NCBI RefSeq assembly: GCF_014200395.1
Contig: NZ_JACHBS010000001.1
Span: forward strand, 2,294,001-2,358,000
From: Microcella frigidaquae
GTDB lineage: Bacteria; Actinomycetota; Actinomycetes; Actinomycetales; Microbacteriaceae
Direction: 5' to 3'
Length of the DNA stretch: 64,000 nt
The notes below the pieces were generated by a model. It was not told the DNA's origin. It did not search any database and saw nothing but the letters and a program-made list of their open reading frames with translations. Below, piece after piece: positions 41,312-50,756 of this stretch (the first letter of the stretch is position 1; every line of letters begins with the position of its first letter). The position numbers were made by a program, and so were the translations under genes.

Positions 41312-42711
41312 GCGGGGTCGGCGCCCTGGTCGAGCATCCCGTGCCACAACTCGGGGAACTGGGGGAGGGTCTTCGCGGTCGAGCCGATGTCGTCGACCCG
41401 CACCCCGTCGACGGCCAGGCCGATGATCGCGCCGGCAGTCGCCATGCGGTGGTCCTCGTGGGCGCGCCACGGCCCGCCGTGCAGCGGACGCGGCTCGAGG
41501 GCGAGCCCCTCGTCGAGCTCGGTGCACGCACCGCCGAGCCCGGTGATCTCGGCCGCGAGCGCGGCCAGCCGGTCGGTCTCGTGGCCGCGCAGGTGACCGA
41601 TGCCCGTGATCGTGCTCGGGCTGCTGGCGAGCGCGGCGAGGGCGACCAGGGCGGGAGCGAGCTCGCCGCCGGTCGACAGGTCGAGGTCGACGCCGGGCAC
41701 GCGGGCTCCGCCCAGCAGCCCCGCCCCGCCGTCGACGATGAGCGCATCGCCCTCGCGCCGCACGGTCGCCCCGAACCGGGGGAGAAGAGTCTCGAGGTCG
41801 GCCCCCACCTGCGTCGTGCTCGTAGGCCAGCCCTCGACGGCGACGGTGCCGCCGGCGACGACGGCCGCAACGAGGAAAGGCGCGGCGTTCGAGAGGTCCG
41901 GCTCGATCGCGACCTCGCGGGCGCGGATCGGGGCGGACGGCACGACCCAGACGCCCGGCTCAGGGCTCTCGACAGTGACCCCGCGATCGGCGAGAGCGGC
42001 GACCGTCATCTCGATGTGCGGCATCGACGGCAGACGCTCGCCGGTGTGCCGCAGCACGAGCCCCTCCGTGAAGCGCGGCGCGGCCAGCAGCAGCCCCGAC
42101 ACGAACTGGCTCGAGGCCGATGCGTCGATCGCGATCTCACCGCCGCGCACGGCTCCGGCGCCCCAGAGGCTGAACGGCAGGGTTCCACGGCCGTCGTCGT
42201 TCACGTCGACGCCCAGCGCGCGCAGCGAGTCGATCGTCGTGCGCATCGGCCGTCGGCGCGCGGCCTCGTCGCCGTCGAACGCGACGGGCCCGAGCGCGAG
42301 CGCGGCCACGGGGGGCAGGAACCGCATCACCGTGCCAGCGAGTCCGCAGTCGATCGAGGTGCTGCCCGACAGCTCGGCCGGCGGGGTGATGCGCAGGTCG
42401 GGACCGTACGCACCGTCGCCGGCGACCTGCTCGATCTGCACACCCAGCGAGCGCAGTGCCTCGATCATGAGCATCGAGTCGCGCGAGTGCAGCGGTCGGC
42501 GCAGCAGCGAGGGGCCGTCGGCGAGGGCCGACAGCACGAGCTCGCGGTTGGTCAGGCTCTTCGAGCCCGGCAGGCTGACGCGGGCGGCGAGCGGGCCCGT
42601 CGCGCGCGGGGCGAGCCAATCGCCGTCGTCGGGGAGGGCCGCGGAGTCGCCGGGGCGCTGCTCGTCGCCGTAGGGCGAGAACCGGGCGCCGGAATACGTG
42701 AAGACCTGCAT
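41308..42711 (-). CDS. aroA: 3-phosphoshikimate 1-carboxyvinyltransferase (EPSP synthase)
   Basis: 467 residues. Class motifs are LPGSKSLTNRELVLSALADG (Lys), GLAGTVMRFLPP, RRRPMRTTIDSLRALG and, near the end, HEDHRMATAGAIIGL. It joins shikimate-3-phosphate and PEP in the aromatic pathway. On the minus strand TACCCT lies 8 nt before ATG 42711, fitting a leaderless transcript. rsgA and hisN follow in one operon. Confidence 0.95.
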   Translation of the reverse strand: MQVFTYSGARFSPYGDEQRPGDSAALPDDGDWLAPRATGPLAARVSLPGSKSLTNRELVLSALADGPSLLRRPLHSRDSMLMIEALRSLGVQIEQVAGDGAYGPDLRITPPAELSGSTSIDCGLAGTVMRFLPPVAALALGPVAFDGDEAARRRPMRTTIDSLRALGVDVNDDGRGTLPFSLWGAGAVRGGEIAIDASASSQFVSGLLLAAPRFTEGLVLRHTGERLPSMPHIEMTVAALADRGVTVESPEPGVWVVPSAPIRAREVAIEPDLSNAAPFLVAAVVAGGTVAVEGWPTSTTQVGADLETLLPRFGATVRREGDALIVDGGAGLLGGARVPGVDLDLSTGGELAPALVALAALASSPSTITGIGHLRGHETDRLAALAAEITGLGGACTELDEGLALEPRPLHGGPWRAHEDHRMATAGAIIGLAVDGVRVDDIGSTAKTLPQFPELWHGMLDQGADPA

Positions 42712-42719
42712 CGGTTATC

Positions 42720-42725
42720 AGGGTA
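42720..42725 (-). promoter_or_regulatory. -10 box for aroA-rsgA-hisN
   Basis: TACCCT on the minus strand ends 8 nt before ATG 42711. No ribosome site lies between them. Confidence 0.5.
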
Positions 42726-42792
42726 ACGGCACCGCACCGGTGCCCGAGCGTCGCCCGAGGGCGGCGAAGGCCCCGCATCCGTGAGGAGACGC

Positions 42793-43470
42793 ATGACGAC
42801 GCTGCTGCTGGATGCTCCGCGCGCGGCCGCTGCCGAGAACCCCTCGCTAGACTCGCGGGCGATGGCTGACACGACCGCTGAGCTCGCCGAGCGCCGCCGC
42901 CTCTTCGAGGAGCAGGCGCTGCCCTTCATGGACCAGCTCTACGGTGCGGCCATGCGGATGACCAAGAATCCCGCCGACGCCGCGGACCTCGTGCAGGAGA
43001 CCTTCGTGAAGGCCTTCGCCGCGTTCGGGCAGTTCGAGCAGGGCACGAACCTCAAGGCGTGGCTCTACCGGATTCTCACCAACACGTTCATCAACGTGTA
43101 CCGGAAGAAGCAGCGCGACCCCTATCAGGGCACGATCGACGACCTGGAGGACTGGCAGCTCGGCGGGGCCGAGTCAGCCACCTCCAGCGCCTCGCGCTCG
43201 GCCGAGGCCGAGGCGATCGACCGCATGCCCGCGAGCGCGGTCAAGGACGCCCTGCAGGCGATCCCCGAGGACTTCCGCCTGGCCGTCTACCTCGCCGACG
43301 TCGAGGGATTCGCCTACCAGGAGATCGCCGACATCATGAAGACCCCCGTCGGCACCGTCATGAGCCGGCTGCACCGTGGCCGCCGGCTGCTGCGCGAGCT
43401 GCTCGCCGACTACGCGCGCGAGCGCGGGATGACCGCGAGCACCGCCCCGACCCGAAGGAGCACTCGATGA
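42793..43470 (+). CDS. sigH: RNA polymerase sigma factor of the SigH/SigR type
   Basis: 225 residues from ATG 42793 (GAGGAG 4 nt upstream). Region 2 is [34 protein letters not shown] and region 4 is [32 protein letters not shown]. It belongs to the oxidative/thiol-stress group and is followed by its zinc anti-sigma factor with a 4-nt overlap. TAGACT at 42848 lies 8 nt before ATG 42862 and could give a second, shorter product of 202 residues, as the dual-start SigR of Streptomyces does. aroA is divergent. Confidence 0.92.
   Translation: MTTLLLDAPRAAAAENPSLDSRAMADTTAELAERRRLFEEQALPFMDQLYGAAMRMTKNPADAADLVQETFVKAFAAFGQFEQGTNLKAWLYRILTNTFINVYRKKQRDPYQGTIDDLEDWQLGGAESATSSASRSAEAEAIDRMPASAVKDALQAIPEDFRLAVYLADVEGFAYQEIADIMKTPVGTVMSRLHRGRRLLRELLADYARERGMTASTAPTRRSTR
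42848..42853 (+). promoter_or_regulatory. Internal -10 candidate for a short sigma-factor form
   Basis: TAGACT ends 8 nt before the in-frame ATG 42862, the first codon of a shorter protein without the variable 23-residue N terminus. It would be a leaderless transcript. Confidence 0.35.
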
Positions 43471-43706
43471 CCGACTGCGGCTGCGACAAGGCCAAGGCGG
43501 AGCTCGAGGAGTTCCTGCACAACGAGCTGAGCCCTCAGCAGTGCCAGGACATCCGCGACCACATGGCGAACTGCGACGACTGCTCGGCCGAGCACCTCGT
43601 CGGCGTCACCCTGACCACGAAGGTCAAGGAGGCGTGCCAGGAGAAGGCGCCCAGCGAGCTGCGCGACATGATCCTCGGCTCGATCGAGCGGCTGGACGCC
43701 CGCTAG
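43467..43706 (+). CDS. rsrA: Zinc-type anti-sigma factor (RsrA/mycothiol family)
   Basis: 79 residues. The zinc motif HMANCDDC is the HxxxCxxC signature, with extra Cys in CGCDKA and QQCQD. These proteins hold SigH/SigR until thiols are oxidised. AAGGAG lies 7 nt upstream and ATG 43467 overlaps the sigma stop. The mycothiol-system anti-sigma identity is from context and motif. Confidence 0.93.
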   Translation: MTDCGCDKAKAELEEFLHNELSPQQCQDIRDHMANCDDCSAEHLVGVTLTTKVKEACQEKAPSELRDMILGSIERLDAR

Positions 43707-43736
43707 ACCGTCGCGCGCCTCGGCACGTTAACGAGT

Positions 43737-43764
43737 GCGGCGCCCGCCCGAAGGCGAGCGCCGC
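43737..43764. terminator. Hairpin between rsrA and kgd
   Basis: A 12-bp stem with one mismatch (43737-43748 GCGGCGCCCGCC, 43753-43764) and a CGAA loop lies between the two convergent genes. It probably ends both transcripts. No T tract follows. Confidence 0.65.
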
Positions 43765-43779
43765 ATCCCGTGTCACGCG

Positions 43780-46700
43780 CTAGGCGAGCGCGGCATCCAT
43801 GATGTCGGCGTGCTCCTGGGCGCTGCGCTTCGTCGACCCCGTCGCCGGCGACGCCGAGGCGGGCCGCGAGACCACGCGCATCGGCTTCATGCCGCGCTTC
43901 TGCGTCTCAAGCGCGAGGAACGGCCACGCACCCTGGTTCTCGGGCTCGTCCTGCACCCACACCACCTCGGCGTTCGGGTACCGGTCGAGGGCCGCGCGCA
44001 GCTGCGCCTCGGGCAGCGGGTAGTACTGCTCGAGCCGCACGAGGGCCGTGCCGGTCGTGCCGCGCTTCTCGATCTCGCTCTTGAGGTCGTAGTGGATCTT
44101 GCCCGCGTGCAGCAGAACCCGGCGCACGGCGCCGGCATCCGTCACCGTGACGTCGTCGATGACCGGCTCGAACCGGCCGTTCGTGAAGTCGGCGATCTCG
44201 CTGGTCGCGCCGCGCAGGCGCAGCATGGCCTTCGGGGTGAAGACGACGAGCGGGCGGCGCGGGCGTGCGTAGGCCTGGCGACGCAGCAGGTGGAAGTACG
44301 ACGCGGGCGTCGACGGCCGCGCGATCGTCATGTTCTCCTCCGCCGCGAGCTGCAGGAACCGCTCGATGCGCGCCGAGGAGTGGTCGGGACCCTGGCCCTC
44401 GTAGCCGTGCGGCAGCAGCAGCACGACGCTCGAGCGCTGGTTCCACTTCTGCTCGGCCGACGAGATGAACTCGTCGATGATCGTCTGCGCGCCGTTGGCG
44501 AAGTCGCCGAACTGGGCCTCCCACAGCACGAGCGCGTCGGGGCGCTCGACCGAGTAGCCGTACTCGAAGCCCATCGCCGCGTACTCGCTCAGCAGCGAGT
44601 CGTAGATCCAGAACTTGGCCTGGCTCTCGCTGAGGTTCGCCAGCGGCAGCCACTCCTGGCCGTTGACGCGGTCGTGCAGCACGGCGTGGCGTTGCACGAA
44701 GGTGCCGCGGCGCGAGTCCTGCCCGGCCATGCGCACGGGGGTGCCCTCCATGAGCAGCGAGCCGAGGGCGAGGAGCTCGCCGAAGCCCCAGTCGATCTGA
44801 CCGTCGCGGCTCATCTCGACGCGCTTCTTGAGCATCGCCTGCAGCTTGCCGTGCACGGTGAAGCCGGCGGGCATGTTGTCGTGCGCGTCGCCGATATGCC
44901 GGATGACCGCCACGTCGACCGCGGTCGACTCGGGCTCGGCGACCCCGTCGTCGGGGTGCTGGGTCGCCGTGCCGCCGACCACCGGCAGGGTGCCGGTCTG
45001 CGCGGCGTGGGTCTCGGCGAAGGCGACCTCGAGGCGGTCCTGGAAGTCGCGGTGCGCGGCCTCGAACTCCTCCTCGGTGATGTCGCCGCGCCCGACCAGC
45101 GCCTCGGTGTAGAGCGTGCGCACGCTGCGCTTGGCCTCGATGAGGTTGTACATCAGCGGCTGGGTCATCGAGGGGTCGTCGCCCTCGTTGTGGCCGCGCC
45201 GGCGATAGCAGACGAGGTCGATGACGACGTCGCGGTTGAAGTGCTGGCGGTAGGCGAACGCGATCTCCGCCACGCGCACGACGGCCTCGGGGTCGTCCCC
45301 GTTGACGTGGAAGATCGGCGCCTGGATGGTCTTGGCGACGTCGGTCGAGTAGGTCGACGAGCGGCCCTCACCGGGAGGCGTCGTGAAGCCGACCTGGTTG
45401 TTGATGACGACGTGAATGGTGCCGCCTGTGCGGTAGGCCCGCAGCTGGCTGAGCTGCAGGGTCTCGAGCACGACACCCTGACCCGCCATCGCCGCATCGC
45501 CGTGCACGAGAACGGCCATGGTGCTGAACGAGCCGTCGCCCTTGCGGTCCTGCTTCGCCCGCACGATGCCCTCGAGCACGCCGTTGACGGCCTCGAGGTG
45601 CGAGGGGTTGGCCGCGAGCGACACCGCCACCTGCTGGCCGGTCATCGCCGTGAAGACGCCCTCGGTGCCGAGGTGGTACTTCACGTCGCCCGAGCCCTGC
45701 ACCGACTTCGGGTCCTGCGTGCCCTCGAACTCGCGGAAGATCTGGCCGTAGGTCTTGCCCGCGATGTTGGCGAGCACGTTGAGGCGACCGCGGTGGGCCA
45801 TGCCGATGGCGACCTCGTCGAGCCCCTGCTCGGCGGCGCCCTGCAGCACCTCGTCGAGCAACGGGATGACGCTCTCGCCGCCCTCGAGGCTGAAGCGCTT
45901 CTGACCGACGTACTTGGTCTGCAGGAAGGTCTCGAACGCCTCAGCCTGATTGAGCTTGCCCAGGATTCGCATCTGCTCGTCGTGCGTGGGCTTCTGGTAG
46001 GGCTTCTCCAGGCGCTCCTGGAACCAGCGGCGCTGCTCCGGCTCCTGGATGTGCATGTACTCGATGCCGACCGTGCGGCAGTAGGTGTCGCGCAGCACGC
46101 CGAGGATCTCGCGCAGCAGCATCGTGCGCCGGCCGCCGAAGCCGCCGGTGACGAACTCGCGGTCGAGATCCCAGAAGGTCAGCCCGTGGCTCGAGATGTC
46201 GAGGTCGGGGTGGCTGCGCTGGCGGTACTCGAGGGGGTCGACGTCGGCCATCAGGTGGCCGCGCACGCGGTAGGCGTTGATCAGCTCGTGCACGCGGGCG
46301 GTCTTGTTGATCTCGTCGGCGAGATCGACGTGGATGTCCTGGGCCCAGTGGATCGGGTCGTAGGGGATCCGCAGGTCGGCGAAGATGTCCTCGTAGAAGT
46401 TGCGCTCGCCGATGAGCAGCTCGTGCACCTTCTTCAGGAACTCGCCCGACCCGGCACCCTGGATGACCCGGTGGTCGTAGGTGCTGGTCAGCGTGACGGT
46501 CTTGCCGATGCCGAGGTCGGCGAGCGTCGCCTGCGACATGCCCTGGAACTCGGCCGGATACTCGAGGGCGCCGGCGCCGATGATCGCGCCCTGCCCCTTC
46601 ATGAGGCGCGGCACCGAGTGCACAGTGCCAATACCGCCCGGGTTGGTCAACGAGATCGTGTTGCCCTGGAAGTCGCCGGCGACGAGCTTGTTGTCGCGCG

Positions 46701-47571
46701 CGCGCTTGACGACGTCCTCGTACGCGACGAGGAAGTCGCCGAAGCCCATCGACTCGCACTTCTTGATGCCGGGCACCATGAGGGCCCGCGTGCCGTCGGG
46801 TTTGGGCAGGTCGATCGCGATGCCCAGGTTGATGTGGGCGGGGGTGACGACGACGGGCTTGCCGTCGATCTCGTCGTAGTAGACGTTCTGGCTCGGGAAC
46901 TCGCGCAGGGCCCGCACCATCGCCCAGGCGATGAGGTGCGTGAAGCTGACCTTGCCGCCGCGGGCACGCTTGAGGTGGTTGTTGATGACGATGCGGTTGT
47001 CGATCATCAGCTTCGCGGGGATGGTGCGCACGCTCGTTGCGGTGGGCACCGCCAGGCTCGCATCCATGTTGCTGGCGAGCGTCTTCGCCATTCCCTTGAG
47101 CGGCGTGACGATGTCGTCGAGCTCGCCATCGCCGTCGGCATCGACGTGCGCCGGGCCGGCGGGCGCCGGCGCCTGCGCGGGGATCGGCGTCGGCTGCGGG
47201 GCGATCGAGGTCGTGCGGGCCACCGGGTGGCTGCCGGTCGCGGGGGAACTCGCCACCGGCGCGCTGGCGGCCACCGGCGCGCTGGCGGCCGCGGGGGCCG
47301 GTGCTGTCTCGGCGGGTGCCGCTGGCGCGGGGGCGACGGATGCCGCTGCCGGGGCCTCGTTCACTGCGGCCGCGCCGCCGGTCGTGGAGGCGTGGTACTT
47401 CTCGAGAATGGGCCACCACGACGGGTCGACGCTGTTCTTGTCGACCTTGTACTGCTCGTACAGCTCGTCCACGAGCCACTCGTTGGCCCCGAATTCGCCC
47501 GCGGCGTTGCCGTCAGGGCCGACTCCGGTCACTTGGCTTGACACAGCCGACCGCCCACTTTCAATTCGCAT
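43780..47571 (-). CDS. kgd: Multifunctional 2-oxoglutarate decarboxylase/dehydrogenase (Kgd)
   Basis: 1263 residues, the usual length. The order is an N-terminal E1-type segment (ANEWLVDELYEQYKVDKN), an Ala/Pro linker (about 65-130), an E2-like acyltransferase domain with His near residue 366 in YDHRVIQGAG, then the ThDP-dependent E1 domain (GDAAMAGQGVVLETLQLSQL and the following VINNQ). There is no lipoyl domain. It feeds the TCA cycle at 2-oxoglutarate. ATG 47571 is chosen; GTG 47544 inside the frame is an alternative. Confidence 0.95.
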   Translation of the reverse strand: MRIESGRSAVSSQVTGVGPDGNAAGEFGANEWLVDELYEQYKVDKNSVDPSWWPILEKYHASTTGGAAAVNEAPAAASVAPAPAAPAETAPAPAAASAPVAASAPVASSPATGSHPVARTTSIAPQPTPIPAQAPAPAGPAHVDADGDGELDDIVTPLKGMAKTLASNMDASLAVPTATSVRTIPAKLMIDNRIVINNHLKRARGGKVSFTHLIAWAMVRALREFPSQNVYYDEIDGKPVVVTPAHINLGIAIDLPKPDGTRALMVPGIKKCESMGFGDFLVAYEDVVKRARDNKLVAGDFQGNTISLTNPGGIGTVHSVPRLMKGQGAIIGAGALEYPAEFQGMSQATLADLGIGKTVTLTSTYDHRVIQGAGSGEFLKKVHELLIGERNFYEDIFADLRIPYDPIHWAQDIHVDLADEINKTARVHELINAYRVRGHLMADVDPLEYRQRSHPDLDISSHGLTFWDLDREFVTGGFGGRRTMLLREILGVLRDTYCRTVGIEYMHIQEPEQRRWFQERLEKPYQKPTHDEQMRILGKLNQAEAFETFLQTKYVGQKRFSLEGGESVIPLLDEVLQGAAEQGLDEVAIGMAHRGRLNVLANIAGKTYGQIFREFEGTQDPKSVQGSGDVKYHLGTEGVFTAMTGQQVAVSLAANPSHLEAVNGVLEGIVRAKQDRKGDGSFSTMAVLVHGDAAMAGQGVVLETLQLSQLRAYRTGGTIHVVINNQVGFTTPPGEGRSSTYSTDVAKTIQAPIFHVNGDDPEAVVRVAEIAFAYRQHFNRDVVIDLVCYRRRGHNEGDDPSMTQPLMYNLIEAKRSVRTLYTEALVGRGDITEEEFEAAHRDFQDRLEVAFAETHAAQTGTLPVVGGTATQHPDDGVAEPESTAVDVAVIRHIGDAHDNMPAGFTVHGKLQAMLKKRVEMSRDGQIDWGFGELLALGSLLMEGTPVRMAGQDSRRGTFVQRHAVLHDRVNGQEWLPLANLSESQAKFWIYDSLLSEYAAMGFEYGYSVERPDALVLWEAQFGDFANGAQTIIDEFISSAEQKWNQRSSVVLLLPHGYEGQGPDHSSARIERFLQLAAEENMTIARPSTPASYFHLLRRQAYARPRRPLVVFTPKAMLRLRGATSEIADFTNGRFEPVIDDVTVTDAGAVRRVLLHAGKIHYDLKSEIEKRGTTGTALVRLEQYYPLPEAQLRAALDRYPNAEVVWVQDEPENQGAWPFLALETQKRGMKPMRVVSRPASASPATGSTKRSAQEHADIMDAALA

Positions 47572-47714
47572 CGATGGGTCTTGATCTGACGGCGCCGTCC
47601 CTGGCGTCGCCCGGACAAGCTTAACCGTTCTTGACCGCTGTTCCCGCCTCCGCGGGTCATCCGACGGCTTAATTCCTCGCCTTCTTTCCCGGTGCCCTCT
47701 GCAGGGGCCGTGGA

Positions 47715-47720
47715 TATACT
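47715..47720 (+). promoter_or_regulatory. -10 box for the CNNM gene pair
   Basis: TATACT is a strong -10. Transcription would start near 47727, a few bases before an ATG at 47730 that opens a short upstream reading frame. The CNNM gene itself begins 89 nt after the box. Confidence 0.5.
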
Positions 47721-47729
47721 GCTCACGTT

Positions 47730-47819
47730 ATGGAGCCTCCGAGTCCGGGCCACGCGCCCGCCCCCGACGAACCCAGCCATAGACCCTCGCCGATGAGGGG
47801 AGGCGCGCATGGGCTCTGA
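47730..47819 (+). CDS. Possible leader peptide upstream of the CNNM gene
   Basis: A 29-codon frame (MEPPSPGHAPAPDEPSHRP...) starts 9 nt after the TATACT box, so it would be nearly leaderless. It ends at TGA 47817-47819, overlapping the first codons of the next gene in another frame. It is Pro-rich, which can slow ribosomes, and could couple or attenuate expression. Coding is unproven. Confidence 0.3.
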   Translation: MEPPSPGHAPAPDEPSHRPSPMRGGAHGL

Positions 47820-49155
47820 GTGGATCGGAGTGCTCGCGGGCATCGTCCTGACCATCGGCACTGGTTTCTTCGTGGCGAGCGAGTTCTCGCTCATCAATCT
47901 CGATCGCTCCGAGCTCGAGGCCCGTCAGGCGCGCGGTGAGAAGCGCCTCGGCCCAACGATCGCAGCGCTCAAGATCACGTCCACGCACCTGTCGAGCGCG
48001 CAGCTGGGCATCACGCTCACGACGCTGCTCACGGGCTTCCTCATGGAGCCGGCCATCTCGAGCTTGCTCGCCGGGCCGCTCACGGCGACCGGCCTGCCTG
48101 CCGCGGCCGTACCGGTCGTCGGCTCGATCACCGCCGTCGTGCTCGCGACGCTGCTGTCGATGATCGTCGGCGAGCTCGTTCCGAAGAACTTCGCGCTGAG
48201 CCTGCCGCGGCAGACGGCGAAGGTCGTCGTGCCGTTCCAATGGGCGTTCACGACCGTCTTCCGGCCGGCGATCCTGCTGCTCAACGGCTCGGCGAACGCC
48301 ATTCTCCGCTCGATGGGCGTCGACCCCAAGGAGGAGTTGAGCGGTGCCCGCACGGCGGAGGAGCTGTCGTCACTCGTGCGCCGTTCGGCCAGCCAGGGCA
48401 GCCTCGACCACGACACGGCCACGCTGCTGTCGCGCACGCTCGCGTTCTCGCAGCTCACGGCGGCCGACGTGATGACGCCCCGTCCGCGCGTCGAGGCGGT
48501 CGAGCGCGGCGACTCCGCGCTGGCCGTCATCGAGCTGGCGCGCCGCACGGGCCACTCGCGCTTTCCCGTGATCGACGAGTCGATCGACGACATCGTCGGC
48601 ATCGTGCACGTCAAGCAGGCGGTGGCGGTGCCGCGCGACCGTCGCGCCGAGGTTCCGGCATCGGCCCTGCAGAGCGAGGCGCTTCGGGTTCCCGAGACGA
48701 TGGTGCTCGACACCTTGCTCGCCGAGCTGCGCGGCCGCGGGTACCAGATGGCGATCGTCGTCGACGAGTACGGCGGCACCGCCGGCGTCACGACGCTCGA
48801 GGACCTGGTCGAGGAGCTTGTTGGCGAGGTGAGCGACGAGCATGACCGCGCACGGGTCGACGTCGTGCGCTCGCGCAACTGGCTGACCTTCCCCGGCATC
48901 CTGCGCCCCGACGAGCTGCTCGACCGCGCCGGTGTCACGGTTCCCGACGATGGCCCGTGGGAGACCGTCGGCGGGTACCTGATGGCCGAGCTCGGGCGCC
49001 TTCCCGAGGTGGGAGACACCGTCGAGATCGCGTCGGGAACCTTTCGCATCGAACGATTGGATGGCCGCCGTATCGACCGTGTTCGCTTCACCCCTGTCGC
49101 TACGGGTGAGATCGCCCTGCCGGCCGCGGCCGCCGACGAGGGGGGTGCCCGATGA
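47809..49155 (+). CDS. CNNM/CorC-type membrane protein (hemolysin family) 1
   Basis: 448 residues. A DUF21/CNNM transmembrane domain (about 1-190, starting FFVASEFSLINLDRSELEARQARG), then two CBS domains (MTPRPRVEAVERGDSALAV and the one ending AVVVDEYGGTAGVTTLEDL) and a C-terminal CorC_HlyC domain. This layout is linked to Mg2+ and Co2+ efflux. GGGGAGG lies about 6 nt upstream. The stop overlaps the next paralogue. Confidence 0.9.
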   Translation: MGSEWIGVLAGIVLTIGTGFFVASEFSLINLDRSELEARQARGEKRLGPTIAALKITSTHLSSAQLGITLTTLLTGFLMEPAISSLLAGPLTATGLPAAAVPVVGSITAVVLATLLSMIVGELVPKNFALSLPRQTAKVVVPFQWAFTTVFRPAILLLNGSANAILRSMGVDPKEELSGARTAEELSSLVRRSASQGSLDHDTATLLSRTLAFSQLTAADVMTPRPRVEAVERGDSALAVIELARRTGHSRFPVIDESIDDIVGIVHVKQAVAVPRDRRAEVPASALQSEALRVPETMVLDTLLAELRGRGYQMAIVVDEYGGTAGVTTLEDLVEELVGEVSDEHDRARVDVVRSRNWLTFPGILRPDELLDRAGVTVPDDGPWETVGGYLMAELGRLPEVGDTVEIASGTFRIERLDGRRIDRVRFTPVATGEIALPAAAADEGGAR

Positions 49156-50201
49156 CCGAGGCCGACTGGTGGGGCATCGCGTGGCTGTTCGTGCTGCTCG
49201 CTGCGAACGCGTTCTTCGTCGGTGCCGAGTTCGCGGTCGTGGCGGCGAAGCGCTCGCAGGTCGAGCCGCGCGCCGAGGCCGGCTCGCGGGCCGCGAAGAC
49301 GGCTCTTTGGGCCATGGAGCACGCGACCCTCATGCTCGCCACCTGCCAGCTGGGCATCACGATCTGCTCGCTGCTAATCCTGAACGTCTCCGAGCCGGCC
49401 ATCAAGCACCTGCTCGAGATCCCGCTCGGCCTCACCGGCCTCAGCGCGGAGTGGATCGCCGGCATCGCCTTCACGATCGCCCTGCTGCTGGTGACCTACC
49501 TGCACGTCGTGTTCGGCGAGATGGTGCCGAAGAACCTGTCGTTCTCGCTGCCGACGCGCGCGGTGCTGATCCTCGCGCCGCCGCTGGTGCTGGTGTCGCG
49601 CATCTTCGGCCCCGTCATCCGCGCGCTCAATGCGATCGCGAACGGCGTGCTGCGCGCGTTCCGCGTCGAGCCGAAGGATGAGGCGGCGAGCGCCTTCACC
49701 CTCGACGAGGTCGAGACCATCGTGCGCCAGTCGACGCGCGAGGGCCTGCTGACCGACACGACGGGGGCCCTCAGCGCCGCGTTCGAGTTCACGAACAAGG
49801 TGGTCGCCGATGTGGCGCTGCCGATGGATGCCCTCACCTCGCTGCCCGACGATGCCAGTGCTCTCGACGTCGAGCGCGCGGTCGCCCAGCGCGGGTTCAG
49901 CCGCTACGTGCTCGTCGACGACGCGGGCGAGCCCACCGGCTACCTGCACCTGAAAGACGTTATCGACCTGCCCGACGACGAGCTCGACGACCCCGTGCCG
50001 CCGAAGCGGATCCGCCGCCTCGTGTCGATCCTCGCGACCGCGGAGCTGGAGGACGCGCTCGCCGTCATGCGGCGCACGGGCGCGCACGTCGCCCGTGCGG
50101 CTGACGCCGAGGGTCGCACGACCGGCGTGCTCTTCCTCGAGGACATCATCGAGGAGCTCGTCGGCGAGGTGCAGGACGCGACGCAGCGCCGCGGCCGGTA
50201 G
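49152..50201 (+). CDS. CNNM/CorC-type membrane protein 2, shorter
   Basis: 349 residues, a paralogue of the previous gene. It has the DUF21 domain (NAFFVGAEFAVVAAKRSQVEPRAEAG), the CBS pair, and ends soon after the second CBS (GVLFLEDIIEELVGEV). It lacks the C-terminal CorC_HlyC domain. It may form mixed dimers with its partner. ATG 49152 overlaps the previous stop as ATGA. Confidence 0.88.
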   Translation: MTEADWWGIAWLFVLLAANAFFVGAEFAVVAAKRSQVEPRAEAGSRAAKTALWAMEHATLMLATCQLGITICSLLILNVSEPAIKHLLEIPLGLTGLSAEWIAGIAFTIALLLVTYLHVVFGEMVPKNLSFSLPTRAVLILAPPLVLVSRIFGPVIRALNAIANGVLRAFRVEPKDEAASAFTLDEVETIVRQSTREGLLTDTTGALSAAFEFTNKVVADVALPMDALTSLPDDASALDVERAVAQRGFSRYVLVDDAGEPTGYLHLKDVIDLPDDELDDPVPPKRIRRLVSILATAELEDALAVMRRTGAHVARAADAEGRTTGVLFLEDIIEELVGEVQDATQRRGR

Positions 50202-50218
50202 CAGTCGAGCGACAGCGG

Positions 50219-50479
50219 TCAGTAGTGCAGGCGCGCCTGCAGGATCACGATGTGGTCGTCGGTGACGAGATACACGAGCCGGTGGACGTCGTCGATGCGG
50301 CGTGACCACGCCCCGGAGAGGATGTGCTTGAGCGGTTCCGGCTTGCCGATGCCAGCGAACGGGTCGCGCTGGACGTCGGCGATGAGCTGGTTGAGGCGCT
50401 TGAGCGTCTTGCGGTCCTGGGTCTGCCAGTACACGTAGTCGTCCCACCCGTCCGGGTCGAAGGCGACGGTGCGGCTCAT
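50219..50479 (-). CDS. yoeB: Txe/YoeB-family mRNA interferase toxin
   Basis: 86 residues, the usual length. The [23 protein letters not shown] start, the GKPEPLKH segment, [14 protein letters not shown] and the C-terminal LQARLHY are family hallmarks, including the terminal His-Tyr that acts in cleavage. It cleaves mRNA at the ribosome and is paired with the upstream antitoxin, 12 nt away. Confidence 0.92.
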   Translation of the reverse strand: MSRTVAFDPDGWDDYVYWQTQDRKTLKRLNQLIADVQRDPFAGIGKPEPLKHILSGAWSRRIDDVHRLVYLVTDDHIVILQARLHY

Positions 50480-50491
50480 GGTCGAACCGTT

Positions 50492-50743
50492 CTAGTCGTC
50501 GGTGAGCGTGCGCTGCTCGAACTCTCCACGCCTCGCGCGCTCAATCGCGGCGAGCAGGCGCTCGGCGTTCGCGGGGTTGCGCAGAAGGTACGCGGTCTCG
50601 GTCATGGCGTCGTAGTCGGCCTTCGACAGGATGACCGCGTTGCCGTGCTTCGAGACGACCTCGACCGCGCTGTGGTCGTCGTTGACCTGCTGGATGATGC
50701 CGAAGAGCGTCTTGCGCGCTTCGGTGGCGCTGATCGCGGTCAC
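50492..50743 (-). CDS. yefM: YefM/Phd-family antitoxin
   Basis: 83 residues from GTG 50743, chosen because AGGAGG lies 5-6 nt upstream (a GTG at 50749 sits within the ribosome site). The N-terminal Phd/YefM DNA-binding fold is TAISATEARKTLFGIIQQVN, and the C-terminal part (RRGEFEQRTLTDD) would wrap the toxin. An inverted repeat over its promoter is the likely operator for autoregulation. Confidence 0.9.
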   Translation of the reverse strand: MTAISATEARKTLFGIIQQVNDDHSAVEVVSKHGNAVILSKADYDAMTETAYLLRNPANAERLLAAIERARRGEFEQRTLTDD

Positions 50744-50756
50744 GGGCACCTCCTGG

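Noticed and set aside
43735-47541. 1268-codon open frame on the plus strand opposite kgd
   Set aside because: It mirrors the whole kgd gene. Its composition is repetitive in Val, Gly, Arg and Ala as expected from antisense translation of high-GC codons. kgd itself has full family motifs.
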